Source: Mercenaria mercenaria
Lineage: Eukaryota; Mollusca; Bivalvia; Venerida; Veneridae
Assembly (NCBI RefSeq): GCF_021730395.1
Contig: NC_069363.1
Coordinates: 47,359,001-47,423,000 of the forward strand
Direction: 5' to 3'
Length of the DNA: 64,000 bases
Shown: positions 46,333-58,920 of the stretch, piece after piece
Numbering within the stretch: position 1 is the first letter of the stretch
Layout of the letters: every line of letters starts with the position of its first letter
Made by a program: the position numbers and the translations under genes
Notes under the pieces: model-generated
What the model was told of the DNA's origin: nothing
Database searches by the model: none
What the model saw: only the letters and a program-made list of their open reading frames with translations

Positions 46333-46758
46333 TCGCTTCATATTACATAAGTTAATGTGATTTATGTTTCCACATTCTTCGAAAGAATTAAAAGTGCACG
46401 TTTATTTTGAAACGGAGCGCGAGATATTATAAAAGCTCTTATATTTGCAGCATATTAATACACATCAATTTAAGAGCCATTATGACTTCTAAATTGATAA
46501 TGGTAGATAAATAGTGACCAATGCATCTAAGGGTTACATTTTCTGTGGTCGACGTGTATTGCGTCACATAATTATGTGCAAGTTCTGATGTTTTTTTTTT
46601 TTCTATTTTGTAATATAAACGCCGGCTAAGATATTATTCTAGAATAGTACATGCATTGTGTTATGTCACAAATGGCGTCATGATAAACGTTCAGATGAGC
46701 AAGCAGTAAGAATAAGTATAAATACACTATTTCAATTTTGGTGATATAGAGAAGCTGC
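46333..46758 (+). other. STRA6 3' flank
   Basis: Probable 3' UTR. An ATTAAA-type poly(A) signal lies at about 46388. No other gene is seen. Confidence 0.4.
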
Positions 46759-46759
46759 T

Positions 46760-47480
46760 TAAGGTAGTTCTGCACGTTTGATAAACCGGAAGTGATGGCG
46801 TAACGTCATTTATCCGTAAAACGTAGAATAATGCCTGGATTCGGCGTACGGAAACGAAAATCAGGTTATGAATTAAGGGCAACCTGTAAGTAAATGTATT
46901 AAAATGGCACTATTATTATCTTTCTAAAGCTAAAATATGATATTAAAATATCTTACACGTTAAACAATTCAAAATAATGTCTTAAAATTAGCTTGAAATA
47001 GGCGGTTCACTTTAATCATAACCCAATATCTCAAAAATAAGCACAGGGACCTATACATTTTATGTCACCATATAATAGGCCATAATTTTTTTTTTATTAT
47101 GTTTATGTACGACTGTGAGAAGTTTGATTAAAATCTACATTGTAGAAAATTTTCTATTTGCGAAAACGTTATGAAAGTTGCGTTTTTCCCGTAGACTCCC
47201 ATTATGAAAAGTTGCGTGAGGTCGAAAGTTTTCAAATCAGTCTAGCAAAATATCAAGCACACGACCCTATCTTTTTTATTTGCTGAATTTCTTAGTATAT
47301 TCCGAAGTTTTGAAAAGTCAGAGTTAAATCAAATTCTACATTTAGTTAGAGGCTTAATAAAACAATACAAGGAGGATTCCACTATTTGTATTGCTATCAA
47401 TGAAAGTCACTCCACTGTGGTCAAAATCTGCTATAATAACCAGTTGGCTGGTTAAGTGGGAGACCAACCATTTCAGTGTG
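46760..47480. repeat. Possible TTAA-type repeat, left end only
   Basis: CTTAAGGTAGTTCTGCACGT starts a block with CpG-containing words (GATAAACCGGAAGTGATGGC) in AT-rich DNA. The TTAAGGT start resembles the other TTAA-flanked elements here (TTAAGGTGGAGT, TTAAGGTATTGG). I do not find a matching inverted right end, so the extent is a guess. Confidence 0.35.
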
Positions 47481-47870
47481 ACTTAGAATTGGTAATCTAA
47501 GTTCCACTTGTTCTATACATATAGATGTGGAACGGGTAAACACCCATGTCAGCTTCTTTTACAACGCAAACCGCTTCCAAGACGAGTCTGAAGATAGATT
47601 TTTTCAAGGTCAAATTATGCCCCTTTCATACTTAATTTTTTATCTGTACCTCTCTGATTATTTGATATTTTAACACAGACTCAAGCTATTGTGCAATATT
47701 CATCCACAGTTCTAGTGGTCTTGTCAGTAACTGTACTATATTCAAGTAACTTGCCACAATCACCATAACAAATTAATTTGTTGCATGTAAGATTCAGACC
47801 TCTAACTCAAGGTTAAGGTCACCTTTAGAGATGAAACATTTTGGTATTTTTATCTGGTCTGTTACTTTTT

Positions 47871-49067
47871 AGCTCACCTGTCACGAAATGACAAGGTGAG
47901 CTATTGTGACTGTTTGATGTCCGTCGTCCGTCGTCAGTCGTCCGTCAACAATTTCTAAAAAAATCTTCTTCTTGAAAACCACTGGGCAGAATTACACCAA
48001 ACATCAAAGGAATGATCCTTGGGTGGTCCCCTTATAAAATTATTAAAAGAACTGAATTCCATGCAGAACTCTGGTTGCCATGGCAACAGAAAGGAAAAAC
48101 TTTAAAAATCTTCTTGTCTAAAACCACAGGGCCTAGGGCTTTGATATCTGGTGTGTAGCATTATCTAGTGGTCTTCTAGCAAAATTATTCAAATTATCCC
48201 CCGGAGGTCAAATATGGCCCCGCCCCGGAGGGTCACATGGTTTATATAGACTTATATAGGGAAAACTTTGAAAATCTTCTTGTACAAAACCACACGGCCT
48301 AGGGCTTTGATATTTGGTATGTAGCATCATCTAGTAGTTCTCTACCAAGATTGTTCAAATAATCCCCATAGGGTCAAATATGGCCCCGTCCCGGGGGTCC
48401 CAAGTTTTACATAGACATATAGGAAAAAAAGTTAAAAACTCTTCTTGTCTGAAACCACAACATTTAGACCTTTGATATTTGGTTTGTAGCATTGTCTTAT
48501 GGTCCTCAACCAAAATGATTCCAATTGTACCCCTTGGGTGAAAAGAGGCACTGCCCTGGGGGTCCCAAGTTTTATATAGACTTATTTAGTAAAATGCTTT
48601 AAAAATCTTCTTGTCTGAAACCGTACGACCTAGGCGTTTGATATTTGGTATGATGCATTGTCTAGTAGTCCTCTACCAAATTTGTTCAAATTATGCCCCT
48701 GGGGTTAAAAGAGGCCCCGCCCTGCGGTCACTTAGTTATTATGTGAGTTATATAGGAAAATACTTAAAAAATCATCTGATCCTATTTCCAAGACTATTTA
48801 ATTAATATAATTACCTGATGACCCCAAGTAATATGATGTCACTTGACTGTGACCTTGACCTACTGACCTACTTTCTTGTTTCGTAAGATACAGCCTTGAA
48901 ATTTTGATGACATTCACAGTTTTGCACACAAATCATAAAACTGAATTTCTTTGACCATGAATGCGACCTACTGAATTTCTTAATATTTTATCATCATTTT
49001 GACATTTGAAACATGTAGCTCATATTACTCAGGTGAGCGATCCAGGGTCATCATGACCCTTTTGTTT
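47871..49067 (+). mobile_element. Structured interspersed repeat R3, copy 1
   Basis: It opens with AGCTCACCTG and a hairpin (GTCA...TGAC inside AGCTCACC...GGTGAGCT). Then come CCGTCGTCCGTC and four degenerate tandem units of about 165 bp, each with a CTTTAAAAATCTTCTTGTC block, a GGCCTAGGGCTTTGATAT block and ATGGCCCCGCCC-like sequence. It ends with CAGGTGAGCG and the palindrome AGGGTCATCATGACCCT. Short terminal inverted repeats are AGCTCACCTG / CAGGTGAGC. There is no coding frame. The architecture of hairpin ends with internal tandem units resembles Helitron-like non-autonomous elements described in bivalves, but that assignment is tentative. Confidence 0.75.
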
Positions 49068-49529
49068 ATGTATTGGTGTATATTTAAATCACTTGGCATA
49101 CATAATTACTTTTACAAGACATTGTGACATGTGCAAAGGTCACAGACACTTAAGTTAACTTTTTTTTGTACATGAAATTACTTCTCTTTTATATGATAAA
49201 AGTACAATACATGTGCTTTATGTCAGTTTTTCCAGTAATCTAAAAATGAAATTATGTTTATAATTATTAAATAAGGTGATTGTAATGATACATGTAGATA
49301 TAAAAAGCTATTGATAATTGTAGAAATCCAGAATGCAAAACCCAAACACAGGATATAACTTTATGGTATATATAGGTAAATAGAGAATTACCTTAGTTGC
49401 AATACATTTATAATAGGTTGGTAAGTAGTGCAGCTCTGCATTGAAAAATAGTAGAATTAACTTTTTCTGGTGTGTTATTAAAAAACAAAGTTTTGTAGTA
49501 ACATGTAAATGTCATGTATTTCATTTATT

Positions 49530-50900
49530 AGCTCACCTGAGCCAAAGGCTCAGAGTGAGCTATTGTGATCGCTCACTGTCCGGCGTCCGTCCACACTTTC
49601 CGTTAACCAACATCTCCTCCTAAACCACAAAGCCAATTTTGATGAAACTTCACAGGGATGATCCTTGGGTGATATTCTTCAAAAAAGTGTTCAAAGAATT
49701 GAATTCCGTATAGAACTCTTGTTGCCATGGCAACCGAAAGGAAAAACTTAAAAAATCTTCTTGTCCAAAACCACAAGGCCTTGGGCTTTGATATGTAGTT
49801 TGTAGCATCATCTAGCGGGCCGCTACCAAGATTGTTCAAATTATCCCCCTAAGGTCAAATATGGCCACGCCCCGGGGGTCACATGGTTTATATAGACTTA
49901 TATAGGGAAAACTTTGAAAATATTCTTGTCCAAAACTATAAGACCTAAGGCTTTGATATTTAGTATGTAGCATCATCTAGTGGTCCTCTACCAAGATTTT
50001 TGAAATGATCCCCCTAGGATATAATATGGCCCCGCCTTTGGGGACGGGGGAGGGGGGCGCTGGGGGCACATTATTTCTATAGACTTATATAGGGAAAAAC
50101 TTTGAAAATCTTCTTGTCAAAAACAAAAGGGCCTAGGGCTTTGATATTTGGTATGTAGCATCATATAGTGGGCCTCTAAAAAGATTGTTCAAATAATCCC
50201 CCTAGGATGAAATATGGCCCCGCCCAGGGGGTCACATGGTTTTATATAGACTTGTATAGGAAAAAACTTTAAAAATCTTCTTGTCGGAAACCACAACACC
50301 TAGGCTTAAGATATTTAGTATGAAGCATTGCCTTGTGGTCCTCTATCAAGATTGTTCAAATTATTCCCCTGGGGTGAAAAGAGGCCCTGCCATGGCGTTC
50401 CCTAGTTTTACATAGACATGTATAGGAATTTTTTTTAAAAATCTTCTTGTCTGAAAGTTCAAGGCCTATGCCTTTGATATTTTGTATGTATCATAACCTA
50501 GTTGATCTCTAACAAGATTGTTTGAAATATGCCCCTGGGGTGAAAAGAGGCCCCGCCCCAGGGGTCTATTGATATATGAGTTATATAGGAAAAAATACTT
50601 CAAAAATTATCAGATTTTATTTCCTAGACTGTTTAATTATATTTACCAGATGACTCCAAGTGATAAGGGTCACCCGACTGTGACCTTGACCTACTGACCT
50701 ACTCTCTTGTTTTTTAAGATACAGACTTGAAATTTGGATGACATGTATCATTTTGCACACTTACCTTAAAACTGACTTTCAGTGACCATGAATACTACTG
50801 ACCTACTTTTTTGTTTTTGATGCTTTAACAAAGAAATTTGTTCAAGGAAGCAACTTAACTCAGGTAAGCGCTATATAGGGCCATCATGGCCCTCTTGTTT
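49530..50900 (+). mobile_element. Structured interspersed repeat R3, copy 2
   Basis: Same design and orientation as 47871-49067, with five internal units (starting near 49739, 49905, 50091, 50257 and 50423). The 5' hairpin has different bases in the stem (GAGCC...GGCTC), and the 3' palindrome reads GGGCCATCATGGCCC. Both differ from copy 1 by paired changes. Confidence 0.75.
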
Positions 50901-51619
50901 ATTACCTCCCTTTAATATGATAAACTATTTTTTATGTTTGTATTTATTTTTCCATGCCAGTTTAAGAATAAAATCACATTAAATCTTAAATACAAAAGAA
51001 AACATTTGAAAGCATTCACCAGACATTTTTCAAACTACATGTACATAATATTTTATGAATTATATGATACATAGTTATGATATATATACATTTTTAGTAT
51101 GTTGCCCTATAAAATAGAAGAAGATGCAGTATGTTTTGTGAAAAACGTCCCTTGTTGGGGGACGTTGGTTACTCTGTTACAAATTTTCGTTTTACATTAG
51201 TATTGACGACACATGTTATGCTATTATGTAAATCTATAGATACTTGTTTATTTTGTACTTCCTTTGTGTATCACTCGGGGTTTCTTTTCTTGAATTGTTC
51301 CATATTTCTGTAAAACTTTAATTCACATGCTTTCTGTGTACAACTTTGTTACTTAATGTAATTATAATACATAAATTGTACCTAAATGTAATTGTTAAAC
51401 ATACTCATGATTGAACGTAAACAAATCACAATGATTTTATTTGTAAAGAAAAATCAAAATAAATATAGAAATATCAATATTCCTTTGTATTTGTTTTTCT
51501 TTTTAAAGATGATTTTGTTCCAGCCTGCTCTAGCAGTCTTTTTCGAGAAAGAGATGCCACTTTTCAACCAACAACAGAGATGGACCATAAAATATTTTTA
51601 CGAAAAGGCTTGCGTATGA
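50901..51619. other. AT-rich non-coding stretch
   Basis: No recognised gene. Short frames (for example 51392-51619) are of AT-rich composition and have no recognisable domain. Confidence 0.35.
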
Positions 51620-52005
51620 CCAGCATAACAAAAGAGTACTACATGACTAGCATATGAAAGAGATAACATATGAAAAGCATATAAAAGTAGAATCATATGA
51701 GTTGCATATGAAAGGAGCTAACATATGAAAAGCATATAAAAGGAGAAGCATATGAATAGCATATGAAAGGAGGTAACATATGAATTTGATATCGGTATCA
51801 TGCCCATATCATATGCTAGGCCTTTCAATTTGCATATGAAATTCATATGCTAATCATTTCATATGAAACTGATATAATTTTCATACGAGAATCATAAACT
51901 GATATCATATGCTTATCATATGCGGCTCTTTTTTTTTATGATTAGCATATGAAAGGTCTCATATGAAAATCATATGATTATCATATCGGTTTCATATGTG
52001 GCGAA
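51620..52005. repeat. CATATG-rich degenerate array
   Basis: More than twenty CATATG or CATAT(A/C) words in under 400 bases, often as GCATATGAAAAG or ATATCATATG. Since CATATG is its own reverse complement, the array is strongly self-complementary. It ends about 60 bases before the start codon of the secreted-protein gene at 52064. Confidence 0.75.
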
Positions 52006-52063
52006 ATTGCCTGTGTATAGGATAGCTCTCCACATACTTCGTATACAATTAGTCGAGCTAATC

Positions 52064-52850
52064 ATGGCGGCCATCTTGATTAGAAAGAGCTGCATAACTG
52101 AACTGTTTATTCTGTTAACGCTGCAACATGTTAATTCAAAAACAGCCGATTTTACGTGCAGCAATGGCTATTTGGTAAAATATAGTATATCTGTTTGGCA
52201 TAACCATGGTTCTACTTCTGGCAGCAATTTTGAAAATGGCTGCTTTCATGATGTTTTTAATATATTTTAAATTGACTTCTTTATTCTATCAATAAAATGA
52301 CTTACCCATTTTCATACATATGTAACCCATGTATCCCATCTGTATATATTAATTAGGATTTATCTAAGGATGGTAGCTATCTTCTTTTTTGAGGTTCACT
52401 TGGTTTGGTGAAGATTTTCTATGACCTTTTGCACTATATTAAAAGGTGAAACCTTATTTCAATTAACTTTAACTTTTCGCTGTCCTTATGATTATACAGG
52501 CTTGCTATTATCAGGGGCGCACCTTATATTGCCAATCAAAAATTGGTAGTACTATTGAAAACCACAGGTGGAGTGAGATAAAAAGTGCAATAGATCAACA
52601 GCCTTGTTGGACCAAAGTGTCTGGTTGGATAGAATTCAACTTTAATTATAGATTGGTTGTGGTCTTTCGAAAACTTGGGACGTGGGGATGGGGTTGGGAG
52701 TGTTGTAACCAAAAATATATCGGTAGTCTAATAGTTGCTTCGGTGGAAGGCAAAATATTGTTTTGGTATGCCCAAGCTTATTTCAAAATTTGTATCCGCC
52801 CCAATTGCGTTAATCGCTTTTTCGCCAGAGTTTTATTTTTTGTTATGTAA
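52064..52850 (+). CDS. Small secreted cysteine-rich protein, two exons
   Basis: Exon 1 is 52064-52174 (37 codons) with start context ATCATGGCGG and donor TTTG|GTAAAA. Exon 2 is 52500-52850, after TTATACAG, with TAA as the stop. The join is phase 0 and gives 153 residues. Residues 1-26 are a likely signal peptide (basic RKS, then ELFILLTLQ, ending near VNSKTA). The mature part starts DFTCSNGYL|ACYYQGRTLYC with closely spaced cysteines, has a Trp/Gly-rich core (GTWGWGWECC) and ends in a hydrophobic, Phe-rich tail after ICIRPNC. About nine cysteines suggest disulphide bonds. I do not recognise the family. Unbroken frames on both sides of one canonical intron argue for a real gene. A further 3' exon cannot be excluded. 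Confidence 0.6.
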
Positions 52851-53479
52851 TATTGATAAAATCATACAGTCTTATTAATTTTGTTAAGTTATAAATATCA
52901 TTGATATTTAAACTGGTGAATATACAGTCATGCGTAAATGTCACAAGTGCTCAAACATCAAGTAGACGTTTGAGCGCAGATTGTAGTGTAAAATTTATTG
53001 TTTGTAATATTACGAGATAAACGATGGAAAACTGGGTTAACCCAATGTTTTCAATTAAACTTTTCCACCTCTTAAACCTATTGGATGTTTTCACTTGTGC
53101 GTACTTGTTTCAAATCTATGCATAAGAGTTACAAACTTTAATTTGAAATACAGAGACACTATATGCGCAGCACAAACATGTTAATGATAAATTGTTTAAT
53201 GTACGTTTAACCTGTTATTTGTATATCATTTACTTATTTACTTATCGTTATGTTCACCCCCCCTCGCCACACACACACACACACACATACACACTGAAGT
53301 GGACGACATATAGTAATGAGAGGTTCGTCCCTTAGGTTTCCGATCAATATCAAAATAATGCTTTGGCAAAGGAACTTGGTAGGAAGGTTGGACGTGACAG
53401 ATGACCTTTATTGATTCTGAGATCGGTTGCTGAATGGACAAGGTCATGGTTACTATATAATGACAATCGGTTTCATATT
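52851..53479. other. 3' flank and simple repeat
   Basis: AT-rich flank of the secreted-protein gene, then a poly(C)/(CA)n tract at about 53256-53287. Nothing else recognised. Confidence 0.35.
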
Positions 53480-54640
53480 GGTAACTGAAGAGCGCTTTGG
53501 TCTACAGTCGTCAAACTTTTCCTCTGACTAGTAGAATCCATTTGTTTTGAAGGTCAGTAGGACAAGGGTCAAAGTCACAATGGCTTTGGAACTTGAACTC
53601 GGTTTCCGCTCAATAACTTTAAAATGTCTTGGCCTCAGTTGTCAAACATCAAAGATGGGTTGCATCTGATCAGTTGATGACCCTGATTGTTTTGGTGTTA
53701 GTAGGTCAAAGGTTAAGGTTACGATGGAAAGCTAAGGAAAGCTTTGACCTATAGTTGTCAAACTTCATAGGATTATTGTCTGTCGTTAGTACATGGCCCC
53801 CATTGGATTTAGGATCAATAGGTAAACGGTCAACGTTATATTTAAACTGACACTGAAAACGGCTTCCACTCAATTAATATAGAACGATTTGGTGTACTGT
53901 CGTCAAACTTCAAAGGATTGTGGCTTTTGGTCAGTGGATGGTACTTCTTATTTTGAGGATCCTTTGGTCAAATGCCAAAGACCCTAAGATCTTGAGACTT
54001 AAAAAGGTTTCCCCTCAATAATTAATATATGCCTCGCGAATAATCGAGGAACTTATAGGTTGATTGTCTAATGCCAGTAGATGACCACTGTTATTCTTGG
54101 AAGTAGATCAAAGGTCAAAGTCACAGTGTCCTAGATACTGCTAAGAATTTCTGCTCACTAATTAAACAACGCTTTGGTCTGCCTTCTTCAAACTTCAAAG
54201 GATGACTGCCTGCGGTCAGAAGATAATCACTATTGTTTTGGGATTAGTAGGAGAAAGGTTAAATGTCACAATGCCCTAAAACCGGTTTCCGCGCAAAAAC
54301 TAAAAAACGGCTACATGTAACTTCAAAAAGGATTGAATTTGGTCAGTAGATGACCCCTATTTTTTTTAGATATGTTGATCAAAGGCTAACATTACACTGA
54401 TCTTGATTCTGAAATCGATTTTCGCTCGATAGCTAAATAACGATTTGGCCTAGTGTCGTCAAGTTTCATAGGACGATTGCCAGTGTTTCGTAGATAACCG
54501 CTGTAGTATTATGGGTCGGTAGATCAAAGGTCGAGGACTACAAGGACACTGGGGCTGAAACTTGTTTCCGTTTAATTTCTTAAGAAGCCTATCAGCATCA
54601 GACTTCATAGGATGATTGCCTGTGATCAGTAGATGACGCT
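53480..54640 (+). repeat. Degenerate minisatellite, unit about 165 bp
   Basis: Roughly seven diverged units, each with GGTTTCCGCTCAATAA, GGTCTA-(C/T)-(A/T)GTCGTCAAACTTC, GGATGATTGCCTG-(T/C)GGTCAGTAGATGACC and TAGGTCAAAGGTCAAAGTCAC blocks. No open frame spans units. The array probably belongs to the interior of a larger interspersed element, as in R3. Confidence 0.75.
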
Positions 54641-54883
54641 TACCAAATGCATTTTTCAAGGATATTTTTTGTTCGACATGATGAATAAATTTGAACAACA
54701 GTACTTATCAAATATATGCTATCTACTTGCGTGTTTTGCCATTTCGATTTTCTTCCTTTCATTTTCTATTTTCCTGGTTTTGAATGAAGGCTATAGTGAA
54801 AATAAGTTTACATGCTATTTTTGTTTGTTATGTACACTGAGTATGTTATTTTCACTTAACAAAGATATTATCATAAAATAATA

Positions 54884-54956
54884 ATAATTGTTATTACTAC
54901 TATATTATTATTATTATTATTATTACTACTACTACTATTATTATTATTATTATCAT
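54884..54956 (+). repeat. (TTA/CTA)n microsatellite
   Basis: Impure ATT/ACT triplets. The 54960-55210 flank holds nothing recognised. Confidence 0.8.
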
Positions 54957-55210
54957 TTGTCACCCTTTGAATTGCCCTCACCTTAGTGAACAAAGAAAGG
55001 TCGTGTAGAAAATGAAACTATCAAAACAATAATTTGCATTTTACAAAATAACCTGAATTCGAAGACTGCTTACATGTATATGCTTTATTTGATGCTTAAT
55101 TAAAGAATAATCTTTTATGGCTTTTATTACATGTAAGACACAATTATAAGAAAGAATACTGAGTTCACTGTGCAATATTGCTTTCTTCTTAGAAGACATC
55201 GGCTAATTTG

Positions 55211-58200
55211 CGATGCATTGGTCTGTGGACATTGGTCAATATTACCCGCATATGAAACAAGGATCTATGGGCTCGAATGTGCATTTCAAACCTCTGTCTA
55301 GAAAGCAAGTCGTTCTAAACAATTAAAGTTAAGGTATTGGACCCCTAATAGTAATGTTTAAAAAATGGCATTTGCTTGGTATATTCTTAAAGTTGACCAT
55401 GTTTTGCACAGTGTTGCAAATTTTAAACAACTTTTACCGTGCCGTTTTTTTTGTAAATTTTGTATAATTTATGGTATTTTCTCAAGCTAAAGTAGAGACA
55501 AATTTCAAAGTGATGGCCACCAGCTAAAACGTTTGCAGAGAATTCATTATAGCATTAATTTTGATAAAAGAAACATCAAACTAGTGTTAAACAATTGTAA
55601 AACACAAAATAAAACTGTAAATATCATTTTTTCTAGGGTGTCTCAAGTAAACAGATTTAATGAGACAGAATTCTAACTCCAACATTGAAAAATTAAGGTC
55701 GAATCCTGCGGATCTGTTTTGAATTTTGCTCACTTCATTCAAAAATAACATTGGGGCAGAAGTAAAACCCACCTGCATTTCTTCCACAATATGTACACTA
55801 AAAAATGAAGGCAAAATAGAGAACTTTTACCGCATGTAACTCAGTATTTTTAAAGATGTCTAACTCTACCCCTCCTGATTCAGAGGAAAATTCATTTTGA
55901 ACAGCAAGAAATCACTTATAAAATGAAAATTTTCGACTTTTGTACAATACATCCATAATAAGTCTTGAAAGAAATAAAAACTTACCAGAAAAAAAGAAAA
56001 TATGGAAAAAAAAGAAGAAAATATGGAAAAAAAAATTTTGGTCCCAGTGGGGCTTGAACCTACCCCCCCCCCCCCCCCCCCTGAAAATTGCAGTCAAAGT
56101 AGGTTTATAGTAGGAATTGAATACTCTTCAAAAAGGAGGTACTCTATTACGGGTCCAATACCTTAAGTTCATTTTCCTTTTGACAGTGCTGTTTTGCATA
56201 ATTCTGGTTTGCGATTTTTGAATGTAGATGTTTGCAATTAGTTATCTGAGTTGCTTAGCTTGGATATCTGACCAACAATTTTCTCATCTGTTGCAATGAG
56301 CAATAATTTTCTCATCCGTCTAGTTTTAAAAGCATCTATACCCGTTTGTCATCATTTTAGTCAGAACTGCCCTCAGAACATTTTAACGCTGTAACTATGC
56401 TAACTTACAGTATCTGCCATGTTGAAAGTTTGTTTTTTCTGCGTTGTTTTTAAACATTTGCTAAGACATATACTCATTAACAGTTTCTTGTCTTAAGTTT
56501 GTCCCAAGTTATGTCTTTCAGCGTTCTCTTTTTATTTTAATCTGATAAGGAGTTCCATGCGCTCATGTTCAAATCGAAAGCTGCCATGCTGTTTAGTCCT
56601 CCAAGTAAAGTGTTTAGCTTTTAATCTGCGTACCAAAACGTCTTTATAATTTTTAATGATTTTGAAAACACTTGAAGGAAACTGACCAGTATTTCCAGCA
56701 ACATTTTACTATATACACGACATTTCCATAGACTGATGACGTAGTTTACATGACGTCATACATTTTCTAAAGTCAATCTGATGAAATTCAGTAAGTGTCG
56801 GTTGCCTGCTGATGAATTAAGACACAGATATTTGGGACATTAATGTTAACTTGCCCTGTACGTTTATAGCAGAATTGTCCCGGAAGTAAAAGATCGCCTC
56901 CAAGCATATGACCCTTAGGTGATTAAAAACATCTTTTGGTAATCCCATATTTGTTCAGTTTATTTATAGTCGCAACCAGAAACCAATACGGGGTACACTT
57001 CGAGACGATTCTTAGCAATTATAGGCACAGAACAGTGCAAGATATTGTCCAATTCCAGAATTTTTCTTTGTTCTTTAGCAAGCCAGGTGTAAAGCACCCA
57101 TACACGGTTATCCCAATGTTAGTCATTTTAGTTTTGAACTCTACCTCACGACCCCTAGTTCCATAAACAATCAACCTTCAAATTACCACTAGACCACTAT
57201 GTCCACTCTAGTTGTCCCATAATGGCACAGGACAATTAAGTATTAACGTCTGATGATTAAGTTGGTCTCAATTTACACTCAAAGGTTGTATAATTGCAAT
57301 ATTATCTGTCCCAACTTGAAGATGCATATGCATCCATACCTAAAATATCATTTTTGGTTGCGTTCTGTTGAGTTTTAATTGTTTAAAGAGATACCACTGT
57401 TTATTGATATCTGTTTACTGAAAACTGATATCATAGTTTTTTACCACAAATCTTATACTAGAGCCCAGAGTAAACTGTGTTTACCTGTGCAGAGTTTAAA
57501 AGTGTTTTCAGTTATCATGTTTAAGCTTAGCCTTATTTCTAATGTACGGAATTACCAACTTGAATAAAAGAGAAAATAAGAAGCATCAAAAGCAAAAGTA
57601 AATATCCTGTTTGGGGGCTTGTTATAGGAACGATGTATTAAATAATCTGATACAACGAAATTATTTTGAACTGTGTACCTTTGGTTACATTTCAACTGAA
57701 ATGGAAGCCATTGATCAAATTTAAACATCTTCAATGAACTTGACTACGGTTGAAATTAATATATTTTAAAATAGTATATGTTCATTCTTTATTTTAACTG
57801 TTACCTGAGGCATACTTTTATTTTATTGTTTGTCCTTTCTTTTTTCTTTTGCTGATAATTTGTGAATACCTGTTCGTAATTATTAATAGTCGTAAATACT
57901 TTCATATGACTAGATTATGTGCTTACAGTCACATATTTACATCAGTCATTTTAACAGTATATTTAAAAATGATATTTCAATTTACTCAGACAATGCACAG
58001 TATGTTATTTTATAATAGTTTGAACGCCCAGCTTTAAGAATATTTTATTGAGTTTAATTTTACCTGTAAAATCAGATTACTTCCTGGAGAATTTGACAAA
58101 TTTGTGATAAGATATGTCGTGTTTTATACTTGTGTTTCATTTTGTAAAATTGTAGGAATTTACTGCAAGTAAGTAACAACTTAAAAGTTTACTAATACAG

Positions 58201-58920
58201 TTCAGTTTAATTTTGATGTAATCAAAACCATTTTACAATAGAATCGTGAAAAAAGCACTACAGCCCAGCTCTTTTGTCCATGTTTTGTGATTAAACCACG
58301 CTTCACCTGTAGGAGATTGTCAATGTGTTTTAAATAATGAAGAATGTGTTCAGGCTATTACTGAAACGGAACGTTCGAGAACAATCACGTGTACCTTGCA
58401 ATATTTTTTAATGAAAAACTAATATCTTGAATAACTTAAAACCTAAAATACGTATACCATTTATCGCTAGTTCAGAATGTCTAATTTATCAATTAAAAAA
58501 AACTATTATTTCAAAAAAACCGTTGCAATTTTCATGTTAAAAACTGGTTTAGAAATGCCGGTATTATCTTAAGTGTTTGCAGAAAGTCTAGCTTTTCAAT
58601 GGTAAACTAAAATATTTTGCATTTTCAACAGATTGATAAATAATATGACCCCTATGCAACTAAACTATTTTATCATCAGTGATAAGAGTGTTCGATCATT
58701 GCAGTACACAAAGCGTGGCTTTATATTTAGATGTTCTAAATGTTGAAAGTTTACAGAAAAATCTGATCATGAGACGAAAATATGTTAGTTTTCCCGCTTT
58801 GCAAACATTTAATATTTTCTATTATGTATAGAACTTTTAATTTGTAAGTTTCATGAAGAATATGTTTTATTTGTAGTGTGCACAATGTCTATTTAGGGAG
58901 TGTAAAGCTCTTTACTTTAT
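55211..58920 (+). repeat. Segmental duplication, copy 2
   Basis: Collinear with 11590-19890. It lacks the foldback element (empty site near 57113-57140), the 172 bp TTAA element (empty site near 57517) and the 0.8 kb R2 insertion (site near 58045). It carries its own TTAA element at 55329-56166 and about 440 bases (56665-57105) that copy 1 lacks. No gene recognised. Confidence 0.8.
55329..56166. mobile_element. TTAA-flanked non-autonomous element
   Basis: TTAA at 55329-55332 and 56163-56166 flank 830 bp with inverted ends GGTATTGGACCCCTAATAG and CTATTACGGGTCCAATACC. Copy 1 of the segmental duplication reads CAAAGTTAGTTTCATT here (about 11700) with no insert. Near the right end is a poly(C) run and GGGGCTTGAACCTACC, whose complement resembles a tRNA B box. 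No transposase. Confidence 0.8.

Noticed and set aside
47871-54640. CRISPR-like spaced repeats
   Set aside because: Units of about 165 bp are degenerate, without uniform spacers, and the sequence is eukaryotic; they are minisatellite-type interiors of repeats.
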